Part shown: positions 44,598 to 54,155 of the stretch, in pieces | Layout of the letters: each line of letters begins with the position of its first letter | How positions within the stretch are numbered: position 1 is the stretch's first letter | DNA from: CBDCVO01 sp965223085 | GTDB lineage: Bacteria; Pseudomonadota; Gammaproteobacteria; Ga0077536 | NCBI GenBank assembly: GCA_965223085.1 | Contig: OZ244981.1 | Coordinates: 4,030,001-4,094,000, forward strand | Reading direction: 5' to 3' | DNA: 64,000 nt | Notes under the pieces: model-generated | Told to the model about the DNA's origin: nothing | Seen by the model: only the letters and a program-made list of their open reading frames with translations | Database searches by the model: none | Program-made: the position numbers and the translations under genes

Positions 44598-45859
44598 AGC
44601 CCTTGGTCAAAACCGCGCTCGGCACCGTTATAGCGCAACGTCACTAAGATCGTATTCGAATCTGCTGAGATCGACTTGCGTATTTGGCCACGCGTATATT
44701 CGCGGTGCACGAACCGGTAACTAAAATCGACGCGCCACTCCGGGTGCAAACGATACGACAAAACCCCTTGCAAACGCGTGATATCTCGATCTAAAACTGT
44801 CGTGATACGCTCACCCTCTGTGGCCCGAATTTGATGCAATCCAATCAACCTTAGCTCCAAGCGCTCGTTTAAGCGCCGCCGCAGTCGACCTTCGATGTCA
44901 TCGCTGGTACTTTGCGCGCCACGGCCGGTCGGACTCACCTGACGAATGTAATTGAATTCGGTCTTTAGTTTCTCGAAATCTTTTTTCACACTGACGTTCG
45001 CGATCGCGCCACTGTCACTGACTTGTTCATCGCGCAACACTGACACTAAGCGTGGAAAAGGGTCAAATACCAAAGCTTGTTGCAAGCTCGTAAATTCGAT
45101 ATCGCTATGCGTGTACCCTAGCGCTGCGGAAATCGATAGCGTCGCATCCCATTGTTTCGTCGCTCCCGCCTGCACGCCGTAGGTTCTCGTTTTACCGCGC
45201 GTATCAGGTGTTTCGAATTCGCTGACGAAAAAATTGCTGAACAGCTGCAAAGTGTCGTCCCAAATATAGGTAACCCCGGTCGTGCCCTGCATATAATCGT
45301 AATCGACGAGTCCCGATTGACCCGCGTCGAGATAGGTGACGTCACTATAAAAAAATCCGGCATTGGCTATCCAGCGATCAGAGATTAACCAATCGACCGA
45401 GGGGTGGACCGATATCGTGTCTCGGTCTTTGATGTCGTCGACGAGCCCGGCGTCGGTCAGATCACGTGCGAGTGTGGATTCGCGTGAATAGGAGAAATCC
45501 AGGCGCGGCGCAAAAGTCTCTTGCAGCCATTCGTTTTCGAAATCGACAAACCATTCTTCAGCATCCAAGTTATCGCCGATCGCAAAGCGGCGCACATTGA
45601 AACGCGGTGTCAGTATCGAGGTGATCGTTTCACTGCGCGCCGCCAGTGCAACACCCGCACCCACATCGAAACCCAGAGCGCCGTGCTGATTATTCGCGCG
45701 ACCGCGAACATTGTCGTCTAATCGCATCATGGCGCGTGCTTGCGGCGCCCAGGTATATTCAAACGCAGGACAGGAACCGACCAGCGTCAAGGTGCAGACG
45801 AAGAAGATGAGCGTGCGGATACGTGCGCTGGAACGTTCGCGATGCATTAGCTTCGACAC
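44591..45859 (-). CDS. PEP-CTERM-associated outer-membrane beta-barrel protein (TIGR03016-like)
   Basis: A 422-residue exported protein. The signal segment ends SCPAFEYTWAPQARAM (a possible lipobox LVGSC is present), then amphipathic beta strands rich in aromatics and ending LVTLRYNG continue to the C-terminus. This size and content, together with a position between a Wza-type gene and the XrtA chain-length gene, match the TIGR03016 family of PEP-CTERM-locus outer-membrane proteins. A barrel role in export or anchoring is inferred; none has been shown. Confidence 0.75.
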   Translation of the reverse strand: MSKLMHRERSSARIRTLIFFVCTLTLVGSCPAFEYTWAPQARAMMRLDDNVRGRANNQHGALGFDVGAGVALAARSETITSILTPRFNVRRFAIGDNLDAEEWFVDFENEWLQETFAPRLDFSYSRESTLARDLTDAGLVDDIKDRDTISVHPSVDWLISDRWIANAGFFYSDVTYLDAGQSGLVDYDYMQGTTGVTYIWDDTLQLFSNFFVSEFETPDTRGKTRTYGVQAGATKQWDATLSISAALGYTHSDIEFTSLQQALVFDPFPRLVSVLRDEQVSDSGAIANVSVKKDFEKLKTEFNYIRQVSPTGRGAQSTSDDIEGRLRRRLNERLELRLIGLHQIRATEGERITTVLDRDITRLQGVLSYRLHPEWRVDFSYRFVHREYTRGQIRKSISADSNTILVTLRYNGAERGFDQGLW

Positions 45860-45882
45860 GCGCTGCTCGCTAGCCGCATAAC

Positions 45883-46446
45883 TTACGGGACCACCACGAC
45901 ATCGCCAGGCTGGAGCACGATGTTTTGTTCTAAGTTCTCGCCGTCTTCGACTTGATCGTAATTAAAGGGGATAGCGCTGCGCGAACCACCGTTGCGCCGC
46001 AGTACAAGTATGCTTTTCAAGGAAGCAAACGTGGTGGTACCACCAGCGAGCGCGAGAGCTTGCATCACATCGGTGTCGTCGGTCATCACGAACGGGCCGG
46101 GACGATTTACTTTGCCGACCACATAAACTTTGTTGCCGCCGATTTCACGCACCAGCACCGTCGCCACTGCATCGGGAATGTAGGTATCGATGCGGGTGAC
46201 GATGTCAGCCTGGATCTGTTCGACCGTACGCCCCGTCGCCTGCACATCGCCCACTAAGGGAAAAGAGAATTTACCATCGGGCCGCACCAAAACCTCGAGC
46301 GTCAGTTCCGGCTCTTTCCATACCATTATTGCCAACAAGTCACCTGGCAGCACTTTGTAGTCAGCTTCTTGCGCGTTGAGGTTGGCCATTAACAATGTAC
46401 CGACGAACACCGCGAGAAGGTGACGGCGCAATTTATCTAGTCCCAT
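45883..46446 (-). CDS. polysaccharide export protein (Wza/EpsE-like)
   Basis: A 187-residue exported protein. The signal peptide ends MANLNAQE, followed by YKVLPGDLLAIMVWKEPEL (Poly_export/SBB domain) and two SLBB-like segments (KVYVVGKVNRPGPFVMTDDT, LQPGDVVVVP). It is shorter than Wza (~380) as in XrtA-locus export proteins, and has no obvious lipobox. ATG 46446 is chosen because AAAGGA lies 6 nt before it; 46467 is the in-frame alternative. It heads the export operon: Wza-like, barrel, Wzz, kinase. Confidence 0.85.
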   Translation of the reverse strand: MGLDKLRRHLLAVFVGTLLMANLNAQEADYKVLPGDLLAIMVWKEPELTLEVLVRPDGKFSFPLVGDVQATGRTVEQIQADIVTRIDTYIPDAVATVLVREIGGNKVYVVGKVNRPGPFVMTDDTDVMQALALAGGTTTFASLKSILVLRRNGGSRSAIPFNYDQVEDGENLEQNIVLQPGDVVVVP

Positions 46447-46854
46447 GATTGTTCCTTTCGATTTCATCCCCTGTTTTTTCCTGTGAACCTCGCCCGCTTG
46501 TTCCGGGGCACGGTGGCGGCGCGCGGCACGCTACCGCCCGTCCCGTTTCTGCAGTGCGCCACGTGCCGCGCCCATTGGGGCCCAGCGCGGCCACAGATCT
46601 AGCTTAGTGCTCGCTTCCATATTTGCCGCTAACTCAATGATTTACAGAATGTATCATTGAATCGCAACAGGTGCCAGTCAGCGTCGAGATAGGAGTGCAC
46701 GCGGGCTTGAAAATCACCGCGTCGTGCCGTTGCCAGCCACGCACCCTAGCGGCAAATCATGGCAGATAGATGACCGTCCCAGTCCCTCGGCGTCACGCCC
46801 CTGTCTCTCGCGCCCAGCACGTAAATGAAAACTCGTGGATTTCGTCCAGCTAAT
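46447..46854 (-). promoter_or_regulatory. 407-bp non-coding region upstream of the export operon
   Basis: No gene is supported here. It probably carries the promoter of the Wza-to-wecB operon. The one clear element is a 25-bp imperfect palindrome at 46635-46659 with 7-bp arms CAATGAT/ATCATTG, a possible operator. I looked for a sigma-54 -24/-12 site (used by some XrtA loci). The nearest string, TGGCACCTGTTGC, has the two boxes 2 bp too close, so no call is made. Confidence 0.3.
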
Positions 46855-48315
46855 TCACGTCCGGTTGTAAATATCTTCAAAACGCACGATGTCGTCTTCG
46901 CCTAAATAGGCGCCCGACTGCACTTCGATCATTTCGAGGGGAATGGCGCCAGGGTTTTCCAAACGATGCTTGGCCCCTAGCGGTATATAGGTCGACTGAT
47001 TTTCCGTCAACAGGAATACGTCCTCATCACGCGTGATCTGCGCGGTGCCCTTCACGATGATCCAGTGCTCCGCGCGATGATGATGCATTTGCAAGGATAA
47101 AGCTGCGCCGGGGTTCACAATTATGCGCTTGACCTGAAAACGTTCTCCCCCGTCGATGCCTTCATAGCTGCCCCAGGGCCGATAGACGCGTCGATGGGTA
47201 AGCCGCTCCTCGCGATTATGCGCCTGCAACCAATCGACGATCGTTTTCACCTCTTGGGCGCGTGCGCGCGGCGCCACCATCACGGCGTCGGCGGTTTCGA
47301 CAATGACAAGATCATCTACCCCGAGAGCCGCGACCATGCGCGACTCCGAAAATACGACACTTCGAGAGCAATTAAATACATGAGAATCTCCTCGCAAGAC
47401 ATTATTATCTTTATCTTTATCACAGACTTCCCAGAGGCTAGACCAGGAACCCACATCGGACCATCCCGCATCGAGAGAGACCACGCTCACGCGGGCATTG
47501 GCGTACGTCGCGAGCGGTTCCATGACCGCATAATCGATGGAATCGCTCGGGCCTCGCGTAAAGGCGACTTGTTCGAGCCGAAAGAACTCACCGTCCGCCT
47601 GGCCACCACTCACAGCCTCGTCGCAGGCCGCCAAAATAGCCGGATTAAACTCCCGGATCGCTGCGAGCCACACGCTCGCTTGCATGAGAAAAATACCCGC
47701 GTTCCAACGATAAGCACCGTCGTTGAGATAGGCCTCGGCGGTCGCCACATCCGGCTTTTCTTTAAACGCCTGTAGTTGCGTGACTTCGGGGCCCTCGGTA
47801 TTCCCCGTGCTGAGGCGCGCGCCGAGCTGAATATAGCCGTAGCCGGTCTCGGCGGCCTGCGGCACGACGCCAAACGTCACCAGCTGGCCCCGCAGCGCCT
47901 GAGCGACACCTTGTTGCACTGCCGCGCAAAACTTCGCGACGTCCATGATCAAATGATCCGCCGGCATCATTAATAATAAAGGATCGTCGCCCGCCGCGCG
48001 CGCCAACAACGCTGCGCAGGTCAGGGCCGGTGCAGTATTGCGCCCCACTGGCTCCAAGATAATCCGGGCGGGGATTTGTTCCACCAGACGTGCCTGTTCT
48101 CCCACCAGAAAACGGTGCGTTTCGTTGCATACCACGTAGGGTGCCAACACCGTAGCCTCAGCGAGCGCCCCAGCGCCCACACGCGTCAAAGTACTTTGCA
48201 GCAAAGTTTGTGTGCCACGAACCGCTAAAAACTGCTTCGGATAGTGGCTGCGCGATAGCGGCCATAGGCGTGTCCCGCCGCCGCCGGCGAGGACAATAGG
48301 AAGGATCTGGGTCAT
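46855..48315 (-). CDS. manC: mannose-1-phosphate guanylyltransferase / mannose-6-phosphate isomerase
   Basis: A 486-residue bifunctional type II enzyme. The N-terminal nucleotidyltransferase has VLAGGGGTRLWPLSRSHYPK (~7-26), MMPADHLIMD and LQAFKEKPD. The C-terminal cupin isomerase domain (~350-486) has RPWGSYEGIDGGERFQVKRI and LQMHHHRAEHWIIVKGTA with the metal-binding histidines. It makes GDP-mannose, the precursor of GDP-fucose through Gmd and Fcl. It diverges from gspC. Confidence 0.95.
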   Translation of the reverse strand: MTQILPIVLAGGGGTRLWPLSRSHYPKQFLAVRGTQTLLQSTLTRVGAGALAEATVLAPYVVCNETHRFLVGEQARLVEQIPARIILEPVGRNTAPALTCAALLARAAGDDPLLLMMPADHLIMDVAKFCAAVQQGVAQALRGQLVTFGVVPQAAETGYGYIQLGARLSTGNTEGPEVTQLQAFKEKPDVATAEAYLNDGAYRWNAGIFLMQASVWLAAIREFNPAILAACDEAVSGGQADGEFFRLEQVAFTRGPSDSIDYAVMEPLATYANARVSVVSLDAGWSDVGSWSSLWEVCDKDKDNNVLRGDSHVFNCSRSVVFSESRMVAALGVDDLVIVETADAVMVAPRARAQEVKTIVDWLQAHNREERLTHRRVYRPWGSYEGIDGGERFQVKRIIVNPGAALSLQMHHHRAEHWIIVKGTAQITRDEDVFLLTENQSTYIPLGAKHRLENPGAIPLEMIEVQSGAYLGEDDIVRFEDIYNRT

Positions 48316-48458
48316 AGCTAGGTAACTATTTTTTTGCTTGAGGGATCATCATGAGACTATCGGCTAGTCACATAAAAATATGACCACTATCCGCGGTGGT
48401 ACTTGAAACGTGCATGCATTCATTGTCCATCGCCCAACATGCCAGGTAAGATACCGCG

Positions 48459-49376
48459 TTGCGATATAGTTTAAGAATCCGGCGATTGTCAGGTCTGACT
48501 CCAGTTCTCGGTGCCATCGCGAGCCGTTCCCGGCAGGCATTGATCGGTGCAAAAACCCGGCCCCCCGCGTGGCAGGCACCATATCGACCTTATTCTAGCG
48601 GCCACGCAGGTGAATTTGATCTCGGTCTTTTAGCATTAGTCGCGGCCATCGCGCTACTCATCACCGTTGGGTACTATCATAGTCGCCATGCGCCGCCGAC
48701 ACCAAACATTGGTAGCGCCGCCGCCGACGACGTCGCCGAACCCCCACGGGACGCGCCTGAGATCGAACGGGATTTAGCTGGCATTCCGCGCTGGCATTTG
48801 TTTGGCGACTATACGCCGCCCAGCGAGCTCGAGGATCTCACGCCGGCGCCCGAACCGGAAAAAGAGCCTGAAATTGTGTTGGGCGAGCTACCGGAAAGCA
48901 CCATAGCCTTGAAGCTTAGAGGCATCGCATTTGCACTCGACCCGGCGCGTGCCTATGCGATCATCGCCGGCACCGATGGTAAGCAAAGCGAATATCAAGT
49001 GGACGACGAAGTGACCGATGGTACTTACCTCCGCGGGATCGAGGCGCGGCGGGTTGTGATCGAACGGCAAGGTCGACTCGAATCACTAAGCTTACCGGCT
49101 GAGGGAAGCGGCCAGTTGGCGGCGGCACCGCGCACCCGCGCATTCCGACCGCGCGCCAGACAGCTTCCCATGGTCCCTTTGCCAAGCGCGGGCCCTGCCG
49201 CGAGCGTACCCGAGACGACGCCCGATGGCATGATTCGCTTCCCGCCGCGCGCCACGAATGATGGCGGCCCATTTCTGCGCGCACCTCAGCGCCCGTCAAT
49301 AGAGCAACTTGAACAAGAAGAAGCCGACGAATTTAATGACGACGACGATGACGCATTCGACGAAATCGAGGCTTAG
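48459..49376 (+). CDS. gspC: type II secretion protein GspC
   Basis: A 305-residue inner-membrane protein. The single membrane helix is at ~54-72 (LGLLALVAAIALLITVGYYH), then a Pro-rich linker and a homology-region domain (~105-200: IPRWHLFGDYTPP, STIALKLRGIAFA, YQVDDEVTDGTYLRGI). The C-terminus is acidic (DEFNDDDDDAFDEIEA) rather than a PDZ domain. GspC links the inner-membrane platform to secretin GspD. The start is uncertain: TTG 48459 keeps a long N-terminal extension, and no in-frame ATG lies before the helix. The stop is 1 bp before the gspD start. Confidence 0.82.
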   Translation: MRYSLRIRRLSGLTPVLGAIASRSRQALIGAKTRPPAWQAPYRPYSSGHAGEFDLGLLALVAAIALLITVGYYHSRHAPPTPNIGSAAADDVAEPPRDAPEIERDLAGIPRWHLFGDYTPPSELEDLTPAPEPEKEPEIVLGELPESTIALKLRGIAFALDPARAYAIIAGTDGKQSEYQVDDEVTDGTYLRGIEARRVVIERQGRLESLSLPAEGSGQLAAAPRTRAFRPRARQLPMVPLPSAGPAASVPETTPDGMIRFPPRATNDGGPFLRAPQRPSIEQLEQEEADEFNDDDDDAFDEIEA

Positions 49377-49377
49377 C

Positions 49378-51363
49378 GTGAGCCGCGCGCTGTGGGTCGT
49401 GACGGTGGCGTTGTTGGTGAGTGCTGCGACGAGCACCACGTGGGCGCAGCAAGCCCCACCTCAGGGCGTCGAAGTAACACACGTCGAGGGCGGTGAACAA
49501 TCCATCACTTTGAACCTTAACGGCGCTGATATCCAAGCCTTCATCAGTGCCGTCTCAGAGCTAACCGGCAAAAACTTTGTCATCGACCCGCGGGTTAAAG
49601 GCCAAGTCACGGTCGTGTCCGCAGCGCCCACCACGCCGAGCGCGCTGTATGACGTATTCTTATCGGTATTGAAGGTGCACGGCTTCGCAGCGGTCCCGAG
49701 CGGCGAAGTTATTAAAATCGTGCCCGACGTCGGTGCTCGTCATGAAGGCACCTCGGAAGTCATTAAAGGCACACCTCGGCGCACCGAGAATCTCGTCACC
49801 GCGGTAATCCCAACCCGCCACGTCAACGCCGCTGAGCTCGTACCGATCTTGCGGCCCTTGTTACCGCAAGAAGCTCACCTCGCAGCCGCCACTTCGAGCA
49901 ATGCTTTAGTTATTGCGGACGCGGCTGCGAACGTCGATCGTATCACCCGCATCGTGCGGCAAATCGATCGTGATTCAACCGAAGAGATTGAAGTAGTGCC
50001 CTTGGAACACGCCCATGCGCCGACGCTGTTGCAGACTTTGCAAACACTCACCACAGCGTCCGGTGAGGGCGCCCAGGGACCTCGCCGGATCTCCCTCACC
50101 GCCGATGAACGCACGAACGTTATTTTAGTAGGCGGTTCCACCGCTGCCCGGATCCGCGTGCGACGCCTTATCGAACAACTCGATGTGCCTGGCTCGGGCG
50201 ACAGCGATTTGATCGAAGTCATATATTTAAAATATGCCTCGGCCGCAGATCTCGTGACGATTCTGCAAGCCGTCGGCGATCACGCTGACCAAGTACGCGA
50301 CACACTGGGACCCGCGGCGCAACCGCGCCGCCGCAACCGCAACCGCCAATCGCCTGTCGTCGTCGCGCCGCGCGGTCAGGATGCTGGTTTTCAGGTACAA
50401 GCAGATGAAGCTACCAACGCGCTGATCGTGCAAGCCGATCCGCAGACCATGCTCAGCATCAAACAAGTCGTCGCCCAACTTGACATTCGGCGCGCGCAAG
50501 TATTGGTTGAAGGCATTGTTGCAGAAGTCTCGACCACCAAGGCCGATGAGTTGGGCGTGCAATGGAAGACCAATCTCCCGGGCACTGGCGCCGTGGCAGG
50601 AACGCTATTTCCGGGCACCAATTCCGGCGGCATCGACAGCCCTTTTATCGGCACCGATGGACCGAGTTTTTTGCGGGGACTCACGCTCGGCTATTTATCC
50701 TCCGGCGATCTGCGCGCCTTAATCCGCGCCTTGAGCGGCGACCAACTAACGAATGTACTCTCGACGCCGACCTTGATGACGCTCGACAACGCGGAGGCAG
50801 AAATCGTTGTCGGTCAAAACGTGCCGTTTATTACGGGGCAATTCTCGAATAATTCAACTACCCCGGACAATCCTTTTCAAACCATCGAACGCCAAGATGT
50901 CGGCATCGTTTTACGCGTCAAGCCGCAGATCAATGAAGGCAATACGGTGACGCTCGAAATTGAACAAGAAGTTTCGAGTGTCGATCGGGATACCTCGGGA
51001 GTGGACTTGATCACCAACAAACGCGCAATCACAACGACCGTGCTAGTCGACGACAGACAGGTCATCGTGCTCGGTGGGTTAATCGAAGACGATATTCGGG
51101 AAAACCAACAAAAAGTACCGCTGCTCGGCGACATCCCGGTCATCGGCATGCTGTTTAAGAATACGAGCGCTGATTTCACCAAAACGAATTTAATGGTGTT
51201 CTTGCGGCCGACAATCATCCGTGATCGCGCGACCAACTACGCCCTTACCCGGCATCACTACGAGAACATTCGCGAAACACAAATCGAACAAGAGCAAAAA
51301 GAACATTTCTTTTTGCGCGAAGCAGGGCCGGTGCTACCAAGCTTCGATGGTTTAGTTGAATGA
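49378..51363 (+). CDS. gspD: type II secretion secretin GspD
   Basis: The outer-membrane channel. It has a signal peptide (LWVVTVALLVSAATSTTWAQ), N0 domain (ITLNLNGADIQAFISAVSEL), N1-N3 domains (ARHEGTS linker, ADAAANVDRI, DERTNVILVGGS, ADEATNALIVQADP) and the secretin core (VLVEGIVAEVSTTKADELGV, LSTPTLMTLDNAEAEIVVGQ, VPLLGDIPVIGMLF). The GTG at 49378 is chosen because GAGG lies 6 nt before it and it gives a compact signal peptide; in-frame ATGs at 49336 and 49348 lie inside gspC. It is followed by gspE with an ATGA overlap. Confidence 0.93.
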   Translation: MSRALWVVTVALLVSAATSTTWAQQAPPQGVEVTHVEGGEQSITLNLNGADIQAFISAVSELTGKNFVIDPRVKGQVTVVSAAPTTPSALYDVFLSVLKVHGFAAVPSGEVIKIVPDVGARHEGTSEVIKGTPRRTENLVTAVIPTRHVNAAELVPILRPLLPQEAHLAAATSSNALVIADAAANVDRITRIVRQIDRDSTEEIEVVPLEHAHAPTLLQTLQTLTTASGEGAQGPRRISLTADERTNVILVGGSTAARIRVRRLIEQLDVPGSGDSDLIEVIYLKYASAADLVTILQAVGDHADQVRDTLGPAAQPRRRNRNRQSPVVVAPRGQDAGFQVQADEATNALIVQADPQTMLSIKQVVAQLDIRRAQVLVEGIVAEVSTTKADELGVQWKTNLPGTGAVAGTLFPGTNSGGIDSPFIGTDGPSFLRGLTLGYLSSGDLRALIRALSGDQLTNVLSTPTLMTLDNAEAEIVVGQNVPFITGQFSNNSTTPDNPFQTIERQDVGIVLRVKPQINEGNTVTLEIEQEVSSVDRDTSGVDLITNKRAITTTVLVDDRQVIVLGGLIEDDIRENQQKVPLLGDIPVIGMLFKNTSADFTKTNLMVFLRPTIIRDRATNYALTRHHYENIRETQIEQEQKEHFFLREAGPVLPSFDGLVE

Positions 51364-52823
51364 TCCTACCGTTCACGTTCGCGAAGCGCCAAGGCGTGCT
51401 GGTCGAATCGGTAGGGATAGACGCTGCCAAAGTTTGCGTGCTGTCAAAAGCAAGCGCGAATGCTTTGATCGAAGTGCGGCGCGCGGTCGCAAAACCCTTG
51501 CAAATCGAAGAAGTTGCGGATGCGGAGTTCGATCGGCGCTTGCAACAAGCCTACGAAAGCGATTCGCGTGCGACCGAGCAAATGATGGCGGATCTCGGTG
51601 CGGAGATCGACCTCGATCAACTAGCTCAAGAGCTTAATGAACCTACCGATTTGCTCGAAAGCGCCGACGACGCGCCGATCATACGCTTGCTCAATGCACT
51701 GCTAACCGAGGCGATCCGCGAAAACGCTTCTGATATTCACGTCGAACCCTTCGAGAATTCACTCGTGATCCGCTTGCGCGTCGATGGTGTGTTACGCGAA
51801 GTCATGCGGCCACCGGCCGCGATTGCACCGCTCGTCGCATCGCGCATTAAAGTGATGGCAAAGCTCGACATCGCGGAGAAGCGCTTACCGCAAGACGGAC
51901 GCATTTCATTGCGCGTAGCAAATCGACCTGTCGACGTACGCGTCTCGACAATGCCGTCAGGCCACGGCGAACGTGTCGTCTTGCGCCTGTTGGATAAGCA
52001 AGCCGGACGTTTGCAGCTCGAACAGATCGGCATGGATCAGGCCACCACCGAAAAACTCGACGCATTAATTCATAAACCTCACGGGATTTTCCTGGTAACC
52101 GGGCCTACGGGTTCGGGTAAAACGACGACGCTATACGCCGGGCTATCGCGCTTAAACGACAACCGCCGTAACATCATGACGGTCGAGGATCCGATCGAGT
52201 ATTTCATCGACGGGATAGCGCAAACTCAAGTCAACGCTAAAGTCGACATGAGTTTTGCCCGCGGGCTGCGCGCCATTTTGCGCCAAGACCCCGACGTCGT
52301 CATGGTCGGAGAGATCCGTGACTTAGAAACAGCCCAGATCGCGATTCAAGCAAGCCTCACCGGACACTTGGTATTCTCCACCCTGCATACGAATTCTGCG
52401 ATCGGCGCGATCACGCGCCTACGTGACATGGGCGCCGAGCCGTTTCTACTCGCCTCCAGCCTTATCGGCGTGCTCGCCCAACGCCTGGTACGCGTGCTGT
52501 GCCCCGAATGCAAAAGCGAGTGCGTGCTGGATGCCGCGACTACACGCCGCTTAGGTTTCGACGAGGAGGTGCAAATGCCGATTTTCATCCCCACTGGCTG
52601 CGAGGCGTGTTTCAACACCGGCTACCGCGGTCGTACTGCGATTTACGAACTGGTGACATTCGACGATACCATGCGGCAATTGATTCACGATGGTGCCAGC
52701 GAACAAGCCCTCGAGCAGCGTGCACGCCAATTCTCAGCGAGCATTATGCAAAACGGGCGCAACGCCGTGCAAAATGGCATTACCGCACCCGAAGAATTAC
52801 TCCGTGTCATGCAAGCGGTGTAG
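51360..52823 (+). CDS. gspE: type II secretion ATPase GspE
   Basis: A 487-residue cytosolic ATPase powering pseudopilus assembly. Domains: N1E region to ~100, then Walker A GPTGSGKTTTLYAGL (~247), Asp box (TVEDPIEY), Walker B (DPDVVMVGEIRDLETAQ) and His box (LVFSTLHTNSAIGAI). A zinc site follows, with CPECKSEC and CEACF pairs at ~400-435. All motifs are intact. It overlaps gspD by 4 bp. Confidence 0.95.
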   Translation: MILPFTFAKRQGVLVESVGIDAAKVCVLSKASANALIEVRRAVAKPLQIEEVADAEFDRRLQQAYESDSRATEQMMADLGAEIDLDQLAQELNEPTDLLESADDAPIIRLLNALLTEAIRENASDIHVEPFENSLVIRLRVDGVLREVMRPPAAIAPLVASRIKVMAKLDIAEKRLPQDGRISLRVANRPVDVRVSTMPSGHGERVVLRLLDKQAGRLQLEQIGMDQATTEKLDALIHKPHGIFLVTGPTGSGKTTTLYAGLSRLNDNRRNIMTVEDPIEYFIDGIAQTQVNAKVDMSFARGLRAILRQDPDVVMVGEIRDLETAQIAIQASLTGHLVFSTLHTNSAIGAITRLRDMGAEPFLLASSLIGVLAQRLVRVLCPECKSECVLDAATTRRLGFDEEVQMPIFIPTGCEACFNTGYRGRTAIYELVTFDDTMRQLIHDGASEQALEQRARQFSASIMQNGRNAVQNGITAPEELLRVMQAV

Positions 52824-52863
52824 CGCTTGTTGGTAGCGGAGCGAAACTGCACGGCGCACGACC

Positions 52864-54075
52864 ATGGCGGCTTATGATTATTCTGCACTGACGGCGGACG
52901 GCTCGACCCGCCGTGGTGTTATCGAAGCAGACTCGGACCGCCACGCCCGGCGCCAACTTCGCGAACAAGCGCTCACGCCGCTACAGGTCAACGAAGCACG
53001 CCGCCGGGTTGACGAACGCGGTGCTAGCGGCTTACGCCGTGATCGGCTTTCCGGTGAACAACTGGCGCTGTTGACCCGCCTACTCGGCACCTTACTCGGT
53101 TCGGGTCTACCCTTGGATGACGCGCTCTCTGCGCTCGCACGTCAATCTGAATCGCGCGCCACGGAACGCATCGTGCTCGGAGTACGCGCCAAAATTCTTG
53201 AAGGGCGTTCACTGGCCGATGGCATGGCGCAATATCCGCAGGTATTTCCAGAAGTGTATCGCGCTACCGTTGGTGCCGGCGAGCAAACTCAACACTTGCC
53301 GCTGGTGCTCACCCGTCTCGCCGAACATGTCGAGGCCAACGAACGAATTCGACGCACGACGCGGCTAGCACTCGTTTATCCAGCGGTACTGACTGTCACA
53401 GCGATCTTAGTCGTTACCGGTTTGCTCACTTTTGTCGTGCCCGAAGTCGTGAAGGTCTTCGACAGCCTCGATCGCGAATTGCCGCCACTGACCCGCGGCC
53501 TGATCGCCGTTAGCGAATTTCTACGCGATCACGGCCTCGTTTTTGTGGGCGCGATCGCAGCGCTGTACCTCGGAGCGCACCTCGCTCTACGTAACGCCGC
53601 AGTGCGTTTCCGCTGGGACGCGCTGCGCATGCGCCTGCCCATCATCGGCCGTCTCATGGTCGACAGCGACGTGGCGCGTTTTACGCGCATGCTGGGGATC
53701 ATGCTCGGCAGCAGTGTCGATCTCATCGACGCCCTGCACATCGCCTCGAAATCAATACGTTTGCGTCCGCTAGCCGAGGCAGTGGAGCAGGTCACCGTAA
53801 ACGTGCGTGAAGGCGAGTCCTTGCAGAAAGCACTCGGGCGTGCCGAGAATATTCCTCGCATCGTGCCCCACCTCGTCGCGAGTGGTGAAAGTTCCGGGAA
53901 CCTTGTCGAAATGCTAGACACGGCCGCGGAAGCCTTAGAGCACCGCGTACACAGTACGCAAAGTTTGTTGCTCAGCTTGCTCGAACCCGCCCTAATCCTG
54001 GTAATGGGTGGTATCGTACTCATCATCGTGATCGCCATCCTGCTGCCGATTTTTGAGATGAATCAGTTAGTGTAG
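52864..54075 (+). CDS. gspF: type II secretion inner-membrane platform GspF
   Basis: A 403-residue protein starting MAAYDYSALTADGSTRRGVI with two T2SSF domains (~70-190 and ~272-395; LTRLLGTLLGSGLPLDDALS, then FTRMLGIMLGSSVDLIDALH). Three membrane helices are visible (~170, ~220, ~375: LILVMGGIVLIIVIAILLPI). It ends FEMNQLV as is usual. It is the last gene of the rightward operon and faces gspM. Confidence 0.95.
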   Translation: MAAYDYSALTADGSTRRGVIEADSDRHARRQLREQALTPLQVNEARRRVDERGASGLRRDRLSGEQLALLTRLLGTLLGSGLPLDDALSALARQSESRATERIVLGVRAKILEGRSLADGMAQYPQVFPEVYRATVGAGEQTQHLPLVLTRLAEHVEANERIRRTTRLALVYPAVLTVTAILVVTGLLTFVVPEVVKVFDSLDRELPPLTRGLIAVSEFLRDHGLVFVGAIAALYLGAHLALRNAAVRFRWDALRMRLPIIGRLMVDSDVARFTRMLGIMLGSSVDLIDALHIASKSIRLRPLAEAVEQVTVNVREGESLQKALGRAENIPRIVPHLVASGESSGNLVEMLDTAAEALEHRVHSTQSLLLSLLEPALILVMGGIVLIIVIAILLPIFEMNQLV

Positions 54076-54106
54076 GTTTAGCTTCATCGCGTACCGCGCC
54101 GCGCTC

Positions 54107-54125
54107 AGCACCCACAGCCGGTGCT
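54107..54125. terminator. weak hairpin between the convergent gsp operons
   Basis: A perfect 6-bp stem AGCACC/GGTGCT with a 7-nt loop sits in the 80-bp gap between the gspF and gspM stop codons. It lacks a T-run on either side, so it may only help end both transcripts. Confidence 0.25.
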
Positions 54126-54155
54126 TGCGACGGCGGACAGAAGTGACTCGGACGC

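Noticed and set aside
46447..46854. Possible sigma-54 promoter TGGCACCTGTTGC before the export operon
   Set aside because: The spacing between GG and GC is 8 rather than 10 bp, which does not fit a -24/-12 promoter.
54107..54125. Strong bidirectional terminator between the gsp operons
   Set aside because: The stem is short and there is no T-run, so it is kept only as a weak feature.
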